Positions 1 to 10,830 of a stretch of 64,000 bases of DNA are shown piece by piece; the first letter of the stretch is position 1; every line of letters starts with the position of its first letter. The notes under the pieces were generated by a model. The model had not been told where the DNA came from. It saw only the letters and a list, made by a program, of their open reading frames with translations, and searched no databases. This stretch comes from Morinoia aosen (lineage: Eukaryota > Arthropoda > Malacostraca > Amphipoda > Talitridae), in NCBI GenBank assembly GCA_030386875.1, contig CM059575.1, forward strand, positions 18,686,293 through 18,750,292, given 5' to 3'. The translations under genes were made by a program, and so were the position numbers.

Positions 1-1039
1 GTCCCACAGCAGCGGACGTGTCTCCCCAGTCAGCGGTCAGCAGAACAGCGCGAAGTTCAGCGAAGCCGCGGCTGCAGCAGGGCGCTGTTTGGAATGGATG
101 AGCCCGTACATCCAACAAACAATGCACGCTTCGGAGACTCGGCCTAATGCTGCGGAAAAATCCTATTTTGCTCGTAGGTTTTGGCGCCGCTGCAGTGCTA
201 CCATGGCAACGGCTTGCTTCCACGCTCCGGCCTTGTTTGGAGGCCGATGGATGGGAATTGAGCGGAAGCCTTGGTAGGCGTATCACGGAATTACTGAGCA
301 GGAGCAGTACCAGACACGTTAGAATGGGATCAGTTAACACAATCTCCAGCGAGTGCAGAGGCAAGAATGTGGCACAAGCGCTAAACTGAACGGTTCAACG
401 AGGGTGGTAGTGACGGATGATATTGCCAGCACTGAGAAGATCGGAAAATCTGGCGTTCAAGAAGAGCTGGAAGGAGGAAATTGAACCTGCAATGGAGTAT
501 TTACAATGAAGTTTGAACATTAGAGTTAGGTAGGGACTGATCAGTTTAGGAGTGTAGTCAAACGATGTGTAGAGTGTTTAGAGTACCAGGGAAGGAGAAG
601 CACGAAGTATGAACATTATAACATTATAGTTGAGGAGTGACTGACTCATCAGCTTGAAATTACCCCTCGCATTTGTGTAGCACGAGTCTCTAGGGTTCAA
701 CTACTGCACTACATGTTCTTTTCATGGAATCTCGAGCTTCGTTTTTTAGTTCTGCTGCTACCAAGTCTCCAACATTGATCTTCTTTTCTCCTCCGAATGA
801 TGACTTGCTTGACATGAGTGTTAAATGTCTTGCGTTTTTATTTCGCATTTTTTTTGCCATGAGTTTTCCATTCGGTTTTATTTTTTCTATTTCTCTGTTT
901 TAATTATTTTCTTTTTCAGATTGCTGCACATCATCTATCTAATGTTTCTCCAACTCTGAACTAAAACCTGTTACTCCATTTCAGTACTCAGTTTCGTTTT
1001 CGGCCGTGGCCACTTTTTATACATTTTTGTTTTGACAAA
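1..1039. other. Unique DNA, no gene seen
   Basis: The first 110 bases are GC-raised and rich in CAGCAG/GCGC words, and the rest is AT-leaning unique DNA. Two overlapping short open frames (62 and 80 codons, 89-389) have no recognisable motif and no splice context that favours one of them. I see no repeat, RNA gene or promoter here. Confidence 0.5.
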
Positions 1040-1300
1040 TTACTACCTCTCTCGCTCCCTTCTGTTTCTCTCTCACCTGTTTCTGTACCTCTAGTCCTTT
1101 TCTGTACCTCTCTTGCTCCTTCACCTCTTTACCTCTCTCACTCATCTTTGTATCTCTCTCGCTTTACTGTGTGCCTCTTTTGTCTGCTTCGCACCTGCGT
1201 CTACTGTGAGTCTTCTCCACTCCCAGTACCTCTTCCGGTCTCCTTTCCAACTCTCTCGCCTGTTTTGTATTCAATTCTCAACGTTGTTTCTTTGTTCATA
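1040..1300. repeat. Pyrimidine-rich tract
   Basis: The + strand is strongly C/T-rich, with recurring words such as CTCTCTC and CTGTACCTCT. The same words recur at 2566-2790, so the two tracts may share an origin. Short open frames in the tract (for example 1148-1390) are by-products of low stop content in C/T-rich DNA. Confidence 0.6.
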
Positions 1301-1660
1301 ATTCCTGTCTTTCAGCAGCGCCAGGGATCATCTATTCATGAAATCAAATTAAATCTTCAATTCATTGCAGAATATTTTCGCATATTTTGATGACTACAAT
1401 CAACTGACGGTATGCAATTAGCGGGAATGTATCAGATTGGACATCAAAAACATTACAGTATGGTAAACAGCATTGAGATATTGGCTCATAAGCACAAATG
1501 TTTATTTCATTCTTCTATTCGTGTTGTAAAATGTTTGTAGAATCATAGTGCGGCAATCCATTCTCGTTTCAGACTCTTGAGCTTTAACTAGCACTATTTA
1601 AGTAGGGAATCTCATCAATTTGTTGTGTGGCCAACCAAGTTCTCCGAGCAAGTTTCTAGG

Positions 1661-2132
1661 TACAGTCATACCTCACCTTATAAAATGAATCCGTTCCATA
1701 AGTGGTTTCGTAACATGATTAATTTATAAGTAGAGTTGCATTTTGCATGTTAAAGGCCTGATTCGTTTCAAGGCCCCAAATAATACCCCTAAACTTTAAA
1801 AAAATAAAAGTATTCCGATTTTGTATGAAATATGTGTTGAAAAAATCGTTTATGAAACCATTAATATGAGTACGAGATGCAAATCATTTACCATTAGGGT
1901 TAGGCAACTAACCTAAAATACGCGAAGGCGAGTGCGTAGCGATATGAAGCTCGTGGGTGAGAGAAGAGGAGACGGCTGCGAAGCCGAGCGTTCATTAAAT
2001 GAATTTTCGAAATTTCGCGTTTCGTAACTTGAATTTTCTTCCGTATTCAAAAACGAAAAATTTTACGTAAAGGTATTTCGTAACTTAGATTATTCGTTAG
2101 TTGGGTCTTCTGCAAGGTGAGATACGACTGTA
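1661..2132. mobile_element. MITE, Tc1/mariner/pogo type, with TA target site
   Basis: A 468-bp non-coding element (1663-2130) is bounded by terminal inverted repeats. The left end reads CAGTCATACCTCACCTT; the reverse complement of the right end reads CAGTCGTATCTCACCTT, so 15 of 17 bases match. It is flanked on both sides by TA (1661-1662 and 2131-2132), the target duplication used by Tc1/mariner/pogo elements. The left end with ATCCGTTCC just inside resembles Tigger/pogo-type ends known from many animals. The word TTTCGTAAC occurs three times (1706, 2020, 2076), once near the left end and twice near the right, and could be a subterminal transposase site. No transposase frame is present, so this is a non-autonomous copy. 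Family naming is from general knowledge of such ends, not from a search. Confidence 0.8.
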
Positions 2133-2565
2133 TCTAGTAACAAGAGACCTAGGCATGTATGTACGGTATGTATATTCTAGGTAGCTAGGTTTGTATGTAC
2201 GAAAAGAGTATTTCAATTTTCCACATGTAAGACTTTTAGTTTCAAACGTAAAATCATTAACTTCCCTCATGGTACTTTAATCGAAATCAAACACTACCAC
2301 TGAAGAATAAGCCAAAGTTCGTGGAGACAGTCTTCCAAGGCGTCATTGTGTTACTCTCTGTTTTTTTTTCTCAGCCATATTTGTGAGCCCTCACAAATTT
2401 AAAAAACTAAATCATGGAAATAAAATATCATGTTTTTTCTCAATATTTTGTTCAATCGTTGGCACAGTTATCATGATTCTTTTGTATGTATAAAAGCAGA
2501 GGATCTTTATGTTGAAATATTTAAAAAATTATGCATACATTTCATTCAACTTGACTGAAAATTAA
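2133..2565. other. Unique AT-rich DNA, nothing seen
   Basis: AT-rich unique DNA between the MITE and the next pyrimidine tract. A TATAAAAG word occurs near 2490 but has no initiator at the expected distance, so I do not call a promoter. Confidence 0.5.
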
Positions 2566-2937
2566 TTGATTTACTCTTTGTTTTTAATTCTTTATCTCTT
2601 CCTCTCTCGCTTCTCTCTGTCCCTTTCTTATCCCTCTCCACTCATTCCCCCTTTTTTCTGTTCCTCTCTTGTCCCTTTCTATAGTTTTCTCGCCCTTCTC
2701 TCTATCTCATTCGTTGCTTTCCGTGCCTGTCCCCTCCTTATCTGTACCTCTCCTCCTCCCTCCTCTGTACCTCCTTTTTCCCTGATGTGTTTCTTTCATC
2801 CATCTCTGACCCTCACACAACACTCTTCGCTTCCTCGCTCCACACGAGCCCCATCCCAATAACCTCCTTACATCCAACCCTTCACACTACCCCCATCCTC
2901 CTCACACCCTCATATATAAATCCTCACACAGCCCCTC
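2566..2937. repeat. Pyrimidine-rich, G-poor tract
   Basis: Several hundred bases with almost no G on the + strand, first C/T-rich and then C/A/T-rich. It leads directly into the 43-bp minisatellite. Open frames across it (2566-2862, 2787-2981) reflect composition only. Confidence 0.6.
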
Positions 2938-3165
2938 TCACAATCCTAGCCCCCACTTCCACTTTCACATTCAACTCTTAGCACAATTCCTGCACCCACT
3001 TCCACCTTCATATTCAACTCTTTGCACAATTCCTGCACCCACTTCCACCTTCACATTCAACTCCTTGCACAATTCCTCCACCCACTTCCACCTTCACATT
3101 CAACTCTTTGCACAATTCCTGCCCCCACTCTCACCTTCACATTCAACTCTTCGTACAATTCCTTC
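2938..3165. repeat. 43-bp minisatellite, about 5 copies
   Basis: The start of the unit recurs at 2938, 2981, 3024, 3067, 3110 and 3153, an exact 43-bp period with a few substitutions per copy. Each unit contains CACAATTCCTGCACCCACTT followed by a CACATTCAACTC word and has almost no G. The first copy (2938) and last partial copy (3153) are the most diverged. The array sits inside a longer G-poor tract that runs to about 3270. Confidence 0.85.
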
Positions 3166-3311
3166 TCCCAATCGCACTCTCACACACAACCCCATAACAT
3201 AGCTGTACCCCACTCACACCCTCACACAACCCCTCACCTCCCCCGGCCCCCACCTCCCCTCTCTCCCTAGCTAAACAGCCCCAACAACACCATAAGTGGC
3301 ACCACTAGGTT

Positions 3312-3400
3312 TACTTTCCTAATATTATAGCTGCTAATTTTATGGACGCTAATATTATGGAGGCCAATATTATGGACGAGCGGGACGCTTTATGGACGCC
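3312..3400. repeat. Degenerate short tandem repeat (about 16 bp)
   Basis: The words TATGGACGC, AATATTATGGA and TTTATGGAC recur at irregular 14-20 bp spacing. This looks like a decayed minisatellite. It has no coding potential. Confidence 0.5.
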
Positions 3401-5990
3401 TCTCACGCCACTGTATGTCGGCGCCTGTCGCTTTGCTTAAGTGAAATTCTGCGTTGTCGACCCTCACTCTCCCCTCACTGTTCCCTCACCTGAAGCGGCC
3501 CCGTGTGCTGGGGAGTTCATGGCGATGCCAACGCTCTGCGAGTCTTCAACACGCGTGCTACAACACGGCAACTGCAAACATTTACAATTTCAAACCGTTA
3601 TTATAATATTTTCTCTCGAAAAATTACAGGCACAGACTTTCCACAAAGCTTTTAGGAAGCTTTTTCAACACAGAAGCTGAATCTGCACCATATGTGATGA
3701 GTGCTCCATTTCTCAATATTGGGGTCAGGTCCTGGTTAGTGTAGGATGATGTTCAGAAAAAAGGCTGCGTTACATTGTTCTACTCCTTTTAAACTCTGAG
3801 TTTTTCACTGAAACAGGACACTGCCACTTTTGTGTTTGACCTCAAATTTTTACCACAGTAAAATTTCACTGCGCTAACAATCCAACAAAGTTCATGTTTA
3901 CTCAGCCCACATTTCAAGACTTTTTTCACGTGGCTTCTAAGATTTTCTGCAAATTCCTAATAGCAAATTTTACTTTTCTCATTCGTTGTTAATTTCCTAG
4001 CAAGTCTGAAGATTTGGTGATATTTACGCCCAAGAGATCCTCCATTGGGATTTTGAAGAAATCTATTTCTTGTTCTAAAATGAAGCTCCGAGTTACGTAT
4101 AGACGATTTTCATGTGGAATTCTTGCGGAGATCTGCAATGTGCCGATGCAGTCCTATTATATATAATTATGTATATGTGTGTTTTAAGGTCTCTATTACG
4201 CAATAAAAATGGGTGCTAAAATAAGCAATTCCTATATCCATTGCAGATTTTTCCTTTTACTTCCATTTTGGCACGCGGATTTAAAATCTAGCAGGTAAAA
4301 GTTGACATCTGACTTCTACGACTGGGATTCATTTCTCGATGTCCATAGCAGGAGTCTTTTCTCCTGAATTTTGTCTACTGCCTACGAGTTTCCAAGTGTG
4401 TTGCAGCGAAATGATGCTCAATTGTAGCTAGGGTGAAACATTTCTGCTCAATTGAGTGCCCTTGCCAGCTTAATACTGTATAATAACCACTTAGTTTTGA
4501 TGTCATTCGTAGTCCCAATCCTACGCAGAAATACCATACATTATGGAATTTGTACCTATAATCCTCCTCACCTGTCCCTATTTTGTTCTGTTCCTTGTCT
4601 CACCCTACATCAAAGTGCTCATCGTTAACTTTTTTTCCCAAACTCATTCTTACTCTATCGCCATCGTTCAGACACTCAATACTGCAGCCTAGCGCTCGTG
4701 TCTCTGAGTGCAGTGCATTCTTTTGGAAAAGTAAACTTGAGCCACAAAAGTTTCTAGATCGTGGCAGTACGTGCAGTAAATGTGTATAGATTGTCATCTG
4801 TGCTTGTTTACTTACAAGTGCTTCACATGTTGGCTTGATATGCTATATTTTTCATACTTGTAAAGTATTTGCAACCATTGATGAGCTTAGATAATGTATT
4901 TTAACTGCTCGCACAAATTTAAGAACAAATCCCTACGGAGAAACGCTTACATGACCTGTACGCAGAAGTCGTCAGTTAATTGTATCTTGCTTTATTTCCA
5001 TCATTGACGTGTAGAGGGATTTGTTTTGCAAAAATATAAACTTTCTGCGTTGCATTGCTCTAACATTAATTTAACATTTTGTAAACGAAATTATAATTGA
5101 CTTCAAGAATACGAGTCAGAATATTCCTTTCCTTTTACCTGTATTGTATTTTGTATTAATCGAGACATGTCGACGGCACTGACTGGGAATATCGAACATG
5201 GTGAGAATGTTGAACGCTAAACTATGTAGCGCATTCTGATCTGCTTCGGTGTTTTTCTTGATTTACTAAGAAACTCTACTGGGTGCCATTCTGCCACATT
5301 ACCATCAGTTCGTAACGCTTTTTTCCGAGAAAATATCATGTTCGTTTAAGATCGATATTTCTTACAGTGCTGGCTCTTCTATTGGCATCTCATGGTAATT
5401 CATTCGAAAGTTTGGCGTGAAAATAATGGGCACCATCGTCGGGTATTGAAAGGCACTTCAGAAGCGCAAATGATAAAGTTAGGAACGATATTTCACCGTC
5501 GCGGAAGCGAAACTTGACAAAAAAATATTAGGAATCATAAGGTTTGGCTCGGAAGCCGCGGTCCTCTCCTCCAACGAGTTGAGTTGAACGGAGAACTAGC
5601 ACCAAGGAAAGATAGCCGAGTGAAGCTTCAATTGAGAACCGAGAGAGTCTACTCGAATTAAAGAAAGGAATGCGACAAATGCGGCAAAGTCTATAAATTT
5701 TTCTACATAGAAAGTGGCGAATCGTTTCAAAACTCGTACGAACTAAATGGTAAATGCTGTAAAAAATTATTCTGACTTGCAGTTGAAAAATAATACACCT
5801 ATTTTTTCTCCAAATGCTAAGTTGTTTTGAATTTTGCTTCGAATTAAACACCTCAAAACAATTTAGATTATTTAAATTTATATCTAATGATTAATTAAAA
5901 AACCGTACCAGGCCTGTACATCACTGGGACGTTTAGCTCGAGCAGATTTGCCGAGGTGGTTGCTGGGCACAAACTTATGATAACATTAAA
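3401..5990. other. Unique DNA, no gene seen
   Basis: Read on both strands. It holds scattered short open frames (at most 107 codons, 5528-5851 on the minus strand) without recognisable motifs. A small AT-rich dyad, TTAGAT...ATCTAA, lies at about 5863-5887. No transposon ends, RNA genes or tandem arrays were found. Confidence 0.45.
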
Positions 5991-6290
5991 TGATTCCTTG
6001 AAATCGTGCGCGCAAAATCCAAACACTCGGAGTAAAGCTGCTTTATGCCAGCAAAGCCTCTCGAATATTTGTGCAAATCTCGGCGGCGTCGTCGAGCAAT
6101 CTTAAGCACTGGAATACACTGCAACTTAACGGGCGAGGAAATCCGAGACTATTTAATCCCGCTTAATGTCCTCGAATGCGCTGATGCGTGGACGCTCCCA
6201 AACGCTGATGTTGCTGTGAGCAGACTTGGTCGCTCATCTCGAAGTTATTTCGAATTATTGCCTCTTTCGATCTTGAGTTTTCTTTTATAA
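5991..6290. promoter_or_regulatory. GC-raised, motif-rich island (candidate enhancer)
   Basis: Unlike its AT-rich neighbours, this stretch is GC-raised and has a balanced, non-repetitive texture with GCGCGCAAAATCC, GTGCAAATC (octamer-like), TAATCCCGCTTAATG (two homeodomain cores) and CGGCGGCGTCG. An 81-codon frame (6045-6290) crosses it but shows no domain and no splice support. Such texture is typical of conserved regulatory islands in arthropod introns; this is inference, since conservation cannot be tested here. Confidence 0.2.
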
Positions 6291-7029
6291 GACGTGGCTA
6301 CAATCGCCTGTAAGACTGGAACTCTGCTTGTGATTCAAACTTCTTTACAATCTTGCTATACCTTCGATCATAATTTTTTTAACTGGAACACGAACATTCG
6401 ATGTGATCGTTCAGTGCTGAAGTCAAAAGCCGGAGAGAAAGAATTTCCAATCCTTGTTAGGTTCCTGCAACGCGTGAGATGGTCTTTTTGTCCAGAGTAA
6501 TAGCTCACTTTTTCGCCAGCGTTCCTGCCCGCGTCGCAGCAGCGTAACGCCAGCTGTAATACCGACATGCCTAAATGTTGGAGGGGCTCTCATTGAAATA
6601 CACGCGTTTCATGAACGTGATCGATCACACACTCATTCGCATTGATTTAGTATTGATGCTAACTTAAGTTAATATTGATTATTTCCGCTGCAAATATAGG
6701 ATTGTTTAATAACAATGTACAATGCAAAATAATCGTCTCCTAAGGAAGGCTCTTACTCTGTATTTTAGGTGACTCTGTGTGCGAAACACTTCGTTACGAC
6801 GCCCGTTTTCCCGAGAAAATGCCAACGCAATTTCTCACCCATAAACCAAGCCTAGAAATATTGCATTACGGATGATGAAAGATGAAATTGTCGTCTTCTT
6901 GTTTCTTCATTCGTGTGTGCGAGGAATTAAGTTACTTTTCCTTTTTCCACCCCTTATTCTCCGGATTGAGTGCAGTTTTGCTCTTCCATCAACCTTTACA
7001 TTTATCATTCGTCGTCTCTCTGCTGGTTG
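6291..7029. other. Unique DNA, nothing recognised
   Basis: Unique AT-leaning DNA. A TTTTAG/GTGACT junction near 6768 is a weak splice-like site only. No repeat or gene was seen. Confidence 0.45.
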
Positions 7030-7330
7030 TCCGTTGAGTCCTGTGCTTCCTCGAAGGCCGGGGAGATGGGCAAGGGACTGGAGGGGGTCGAGCTAACGGC
7101 TCCCGACGCGCTATCAGAGCTGATGGGCGCTATTGTAGCGGCGTTGCGCTACTTTTAATGCCATCAGAACACTCTCACTAGCGCTACTGATTGAGGGAGC
7201 GCGCAATGGCAATGCCGACCAGGTGTTTGGCGGTGTTTGGATGCGGTGGAAGAGGGTCCGAATGATGCTGGAGTATGAGAATTGCAGATGGGCATTTCAG
7301 GTCGACTGAATGACGTCGTAAAAATTTGTC
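7030..7330. other. GC-raised island with a short open frame
   Basis: GC-raised unique DNA containing GGGGAGATGGGCAAGG and several AGCGC words. A frame ending at 7158 reads MGKGLEGVELTAPDALSEL and onward for about 31 codons before a stop. It has protein-like composition but no family that I recognise and no clear splice sites. It could be an enhancer or a small exon; neither is supported beyond composition. Confidence 0.15.
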
Positions 7331-7904
7331 TCGGGAACTAAGAGACATTTAGAAAACTGGAGTGCTTATTTGTTCTAGGAAACGACTAGAGGTCGTGAAT
7401 GTGTTTTGCGTTGAAGGACGTTCATATATGCCAATGTTTATAATTTGTTCTTACTCCCTACATTGTCGTAAGAATAAGAAAAAAGTAAAAAATTGAAGCA
7501 TCTTTGCGAATGAGTGCAGTAATTGCTAGAAATGGGAGAAAAATGGGATAACTTGAAGGTCTTGCCAGAAATAAGTTCTGAGAGCGATATCTCTGATAAA
7601 ATATCCTGTTGCCTTCAAAAAGCATGGAGGCACCACAAACCCTACTAATCACCGTAGCAGGACTCTCGGTGAGAATTTGCTATCGTCTTGTATGCTATCC
7701 TTTCTTATATTCATTACTGTGAATTTGAATTTTTCCGACCCACTTAGCCAACTTAGACAAGTAAACGTAAAACTGGTCCACTTCATCGGTGTCGTGTCAT
7801 TTTCTCTGCACTTGAAGAGCATTCGAGATGATAGGATTTGTTCTTTCAGTTACATTACTTTATATGTAACTAATACGCTACTATTCTTGTTAAAAATTGT
7901 CCGG
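7331..7904. other. Unique DNA, nothing recognised
   Basis: AT-leaning unique DNA with short frames only. Confidence 0.45.
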
Positions 7905-8195
7905 TGATTAGAGCAGGCAGCATCAGGCTCGCATTCAGGTGGCTGACAGGGTTGGCGCTGCACAGCAGGCGCAACAATTCTCATTAGACTCCAAGATCTG
8001 CTTTTGGCGCAAATATCCTCGGTTAAGCGACGCACTTTTGCGCAGCCACCGGGCAGCTTCGGGCGTCATCTCTAGTGCTACAGCGATATGTCCTCACACG
8101 AACGTCACTGCGTTGACCCGCTCGTCGCGGGCCATACCGCACAAATCTGCGCAGACGCTGGCGACCCTCTTTACCTGGGGTTTACTTACGCCGTA
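7905..8195. other. GC-raised unique island
   Basis: About 290 bases with many CAGGCGCAAC, GCGCAG and CGTCGCGGG-type words, set in AT-rich surroundings. An 85-codon frame (7939-8196) runs through it without a recognised domain. The island is candidate regulatory or exonic sequence by texture alone. Confidence 0.15.
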
Positions 8196-9180
8196 AATAC
8201 TGAGTATTTAATGTAGATTCATCTATTCTAATCAGTAATCCCATTGCAGATGCTAACTAAAAGACTTCATGAGTGACGTGGTTATCTCATGAACCGTGAT
8301 ATTAGCAGCAATCGCACGACAGCAAAAATTTTCACTCTCAAACCTGCGTGAGAAAATACTTTAAATGACGTTAGCATTCGTAGCTTTCCTTCAATTTGTG
8401 ACAGTTTTGATACCTTTCATTAAAAGTTGTTCTTGGTGATATTTCGCTGTACAACGAACCTCTAATTAGTAAGGACTACTTTATGCTTATTTTATGTTTT
8501 TCCCAACTTCTCAATACGTGTTTCACTGTGTGGTGCTCTTTTGATTTCTATTGTATAGTCTCTTCTTTATGCTGAACTACTCGCAGCAGCTACTTTACTG
8601 TCTCACTCTCTGCTTCCTGTACGCAGCGTAGCACTCACTGCGCTCTCATTCAATCATTAACCACCTTTTGCGCAGCCGTTAGACTTCCTCGATTCCATGC
8701 TCCCTCGTGCGCGATTGTGTAAATTCATCCAGTTCACTCCATGTAGAATTCTATGAATCCACTCCCGGCGCAAGATTCCATCAATCCCCTGCGCCACAAG
8801 AGTGTACTTCATCAAAGGCCCTATCAAAAAGCACATCAAAGAGATCGAGATTGAGGTTGTGACCTAAGGGACGGAATCAAATATGGCGCAGGGCGGTGCG
8901 AAGCGGCGATACACAGGCAGACATGTTGGCATCTGCATCAGCTCCACGAATTAGTAGTCTTGAATTTTTACCGCCGCTGATGAGTCGGCGTTTACTGGGT
9001 GTTTGTTCTTCCTGTTCTGGCGAGACTTTCTTCTTGTCAAGCCACGTCAACTCTCTGATTTCCTGTCAAACAAACTAGCTGCAGGCCTGACGTCTTCGCT
9101 TCATGTTTATTGGCGCGGCAAACTCACTGACATGAGATAATGGAAACTTATTGACGGCTAGGCGTTTGTCGCAGAATTCT
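8196..9180. other. Unique DNA, nothing recognised
   Basis: Unique DNA with moderate GC between 8640 and 9000. No repeats, RNA genes or plausible exons. Confidence 0.45.
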
Positions 9181-9185
9181 ACACT

Positions 9186-9659
9186 TTGGCAATACACGGA
9201 ATCAAATTAGACTGTTCACGTCCTTACAACATGAGCCTTGGTATGACGGTGATATTCAGGGTTATCTATATTATAATTCCACTCGTACCTCCGTTAGTTA
9301 GTTGGCAACTTAGTACGAACGTGACGCTTGATAATTCCATGATAAGGGTCGTAGTAATGCTATACTACACTGTTATATTAGCTATACATATTTTTAGACG
9401 AGAATTCCAGCTAGACGAGAATTTAGAAAAAATTCATCTGCATTTTGCGTCATTTATAGCTTGCGCGAATGACGGTGGCACAAATACTCTCGACTTATAC
9501 ATTTCCCCTCGATTCAATCATTTCTTCGTTCAGCGGTCAACTCTCTTGGAATTCTTCAACCACTGTGAATTCAAATCCTTCTTCCGGGTCTCGCTAGTTA
9601 TTACTACAGTCACAATACCACAGGTTCGTATGCTAACACAATTTGACCACAGCGAATGA
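9186..9659 (+). CDS. Hypothetical open frame, probably not a gene
   Basis: One of the longest open frames (157 codons) outside low-complexity DNA. The first ATG is at 9231, inside the frame. The region after it reads MSLGMTVIFRVIYIIIPLVP and is hydrophobic. A second hydrophobic patch (around YYTVILAIHIF) follows, so two membrane-like segments could be drawn. I recognise no family; chemoreceptor-type proteins share this general texture but no diagnostic motif is present. A frame of this length is expected about once by chance in 64 kb of such composition. There is no strong acceptor or donor, and no neighbouring exon. I rate it as likely noise. Confidence 0.1.
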   Translation: MAIHGIKLDCSRPYNMSLGMTVIFRVIYIIIPLVPPLVSWQLSTNVTLDNSMIRVVVMLYYTVILAIHIFRREFQLDENLEKIHLHFASFIACANDGGTNTLDLYISPRFNHFFVQRSTLLEFFNHCEFKSFFRVSLVITTVTIPQVRMLTQFDHSE

Positions 9660-10734
9660 GGGTTGTGTCCTCATAGAACATTTTTCATTGAATAAATAGA
9701 ACATTTATTGAACATTTAGAAGAACAAAAAATAAAACATTTTTTATTTTTGTACCGAAAAAAGGGGAGGTGCGAATAATCATCCTGGGCAGAGAAGTTTT
9801 TGGGATATCTCCAATGGTTATGAGGCCATTCATCGCTAATAAAAGTTGAAGTGAGCGTTTACAACCGCGAAACACGGGCGGCGCTGCGCAGTGGGCTGCA
9901 CAAAAGAGCACGCAATGATCCGAGGAGACGACGACCTGCACAGCAGGGCAGAATGGAGGCGCCTCACACAGCAACGTGCGAGAGTCCTGCGGTGGTGTGT
10001 AGACTCGGTTTCCGGTGTTCCTAGTCTTGAACACCGCCTCACACCTCAGAATATTCTATTCCTCGAAATGCATGTGAATGACACTAATGAATGTTCTCTT
10101 TCTAAATTGGCTAATATCTGATCGAGAATGCAGAACCAAATCCGGTTAATAAGAATGTTCGCTACGCATAAAAATGCTTTTTGAATTTGTTCATGTCGGT
10201 ACCGATTGGTAAGTTCATTTATTTGCGATGTGTGAATATATGTGTGTGAATTAAAGCGCCCGATCTGTTTAAATTGGCGAGTTTATTTAAGTCAGAGCTA
10301 AAACTCATTTCAAAGCTAAAATTCATTTATGAAAACTTTTTTGACAATAAATTTTCAAATACCTATCCTGTATTCTTTCGATTCCCTTTTCTATGTAGGA
10401 GGATAGCATTTGAATAAATTTCAATCGGTAAGAATAAAAAGAAATTTGAAAATAGAAATTAATCAGCAATCTTGTAGGTTGCACCCGGGAGAGTGGGAAG
10501 TTAATGACAGGTCATTAAATAATTGAAAGAACGATAAAAAATTCCATGATATATTGTCAGGTAAGAAAGCGGAAAGCGTCCCTCAGAAGCAATACCTGCA
10601 ACAGGCATGAGGGTCGAGTGTAGCAGCCAGCGGCGGAAAATGAAGGGATGGCGTGGTGTAATAAGGATGAGAAATATTGATTCCATTGTCCAGGCCTGTG
10701 AAGCCTCATGACGGTCAACTGGTCGCCATTTTAC
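9660..10734. other. Unique DNA, nothing recognised
   Basis: GC-raised between 9860 and 10030 (overlapping short frames on both strands), otherwise AT-rich. No repeat family or RNA gene recognised. Confidence 0.45.
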
Positions 10735-10830
10735 CGTCAACCCGTCAACCCTCCCCCCCCTCCCCTCCCCCTTCAAAAGGGGTCATTCAGAGGGGCGGAG
10801 GGAGATAGATTACCCCCTATCGTACGATAT
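10735..10830. repeat. Short poly-C/pyrimidine tract followed by purine tract
   Basis: A C-rich run (CCCTCCCCCCCCTCCCCTCC) is followed within about 25 bases by AGAGGGGCGGAGGGAGA. The two halves are roughly complementary and could pair as a hairpin. Confidence 0.55.

Noticed and set aside
7939-8196. 85-codon frame as an exon
   Set aside because: No family resemblance and no acceptor/donor pair that fits; a GC-raised island gives open frames easily.
10553-10570. Second ratchet point (TTGTCAG/GTAAGAAAG)
   Set aside because: No pyrimidine tract before the AG. Other AG/GT junctions (6768, 38364, 47531, 49734, 58872) have weak donors or weak acceptors.
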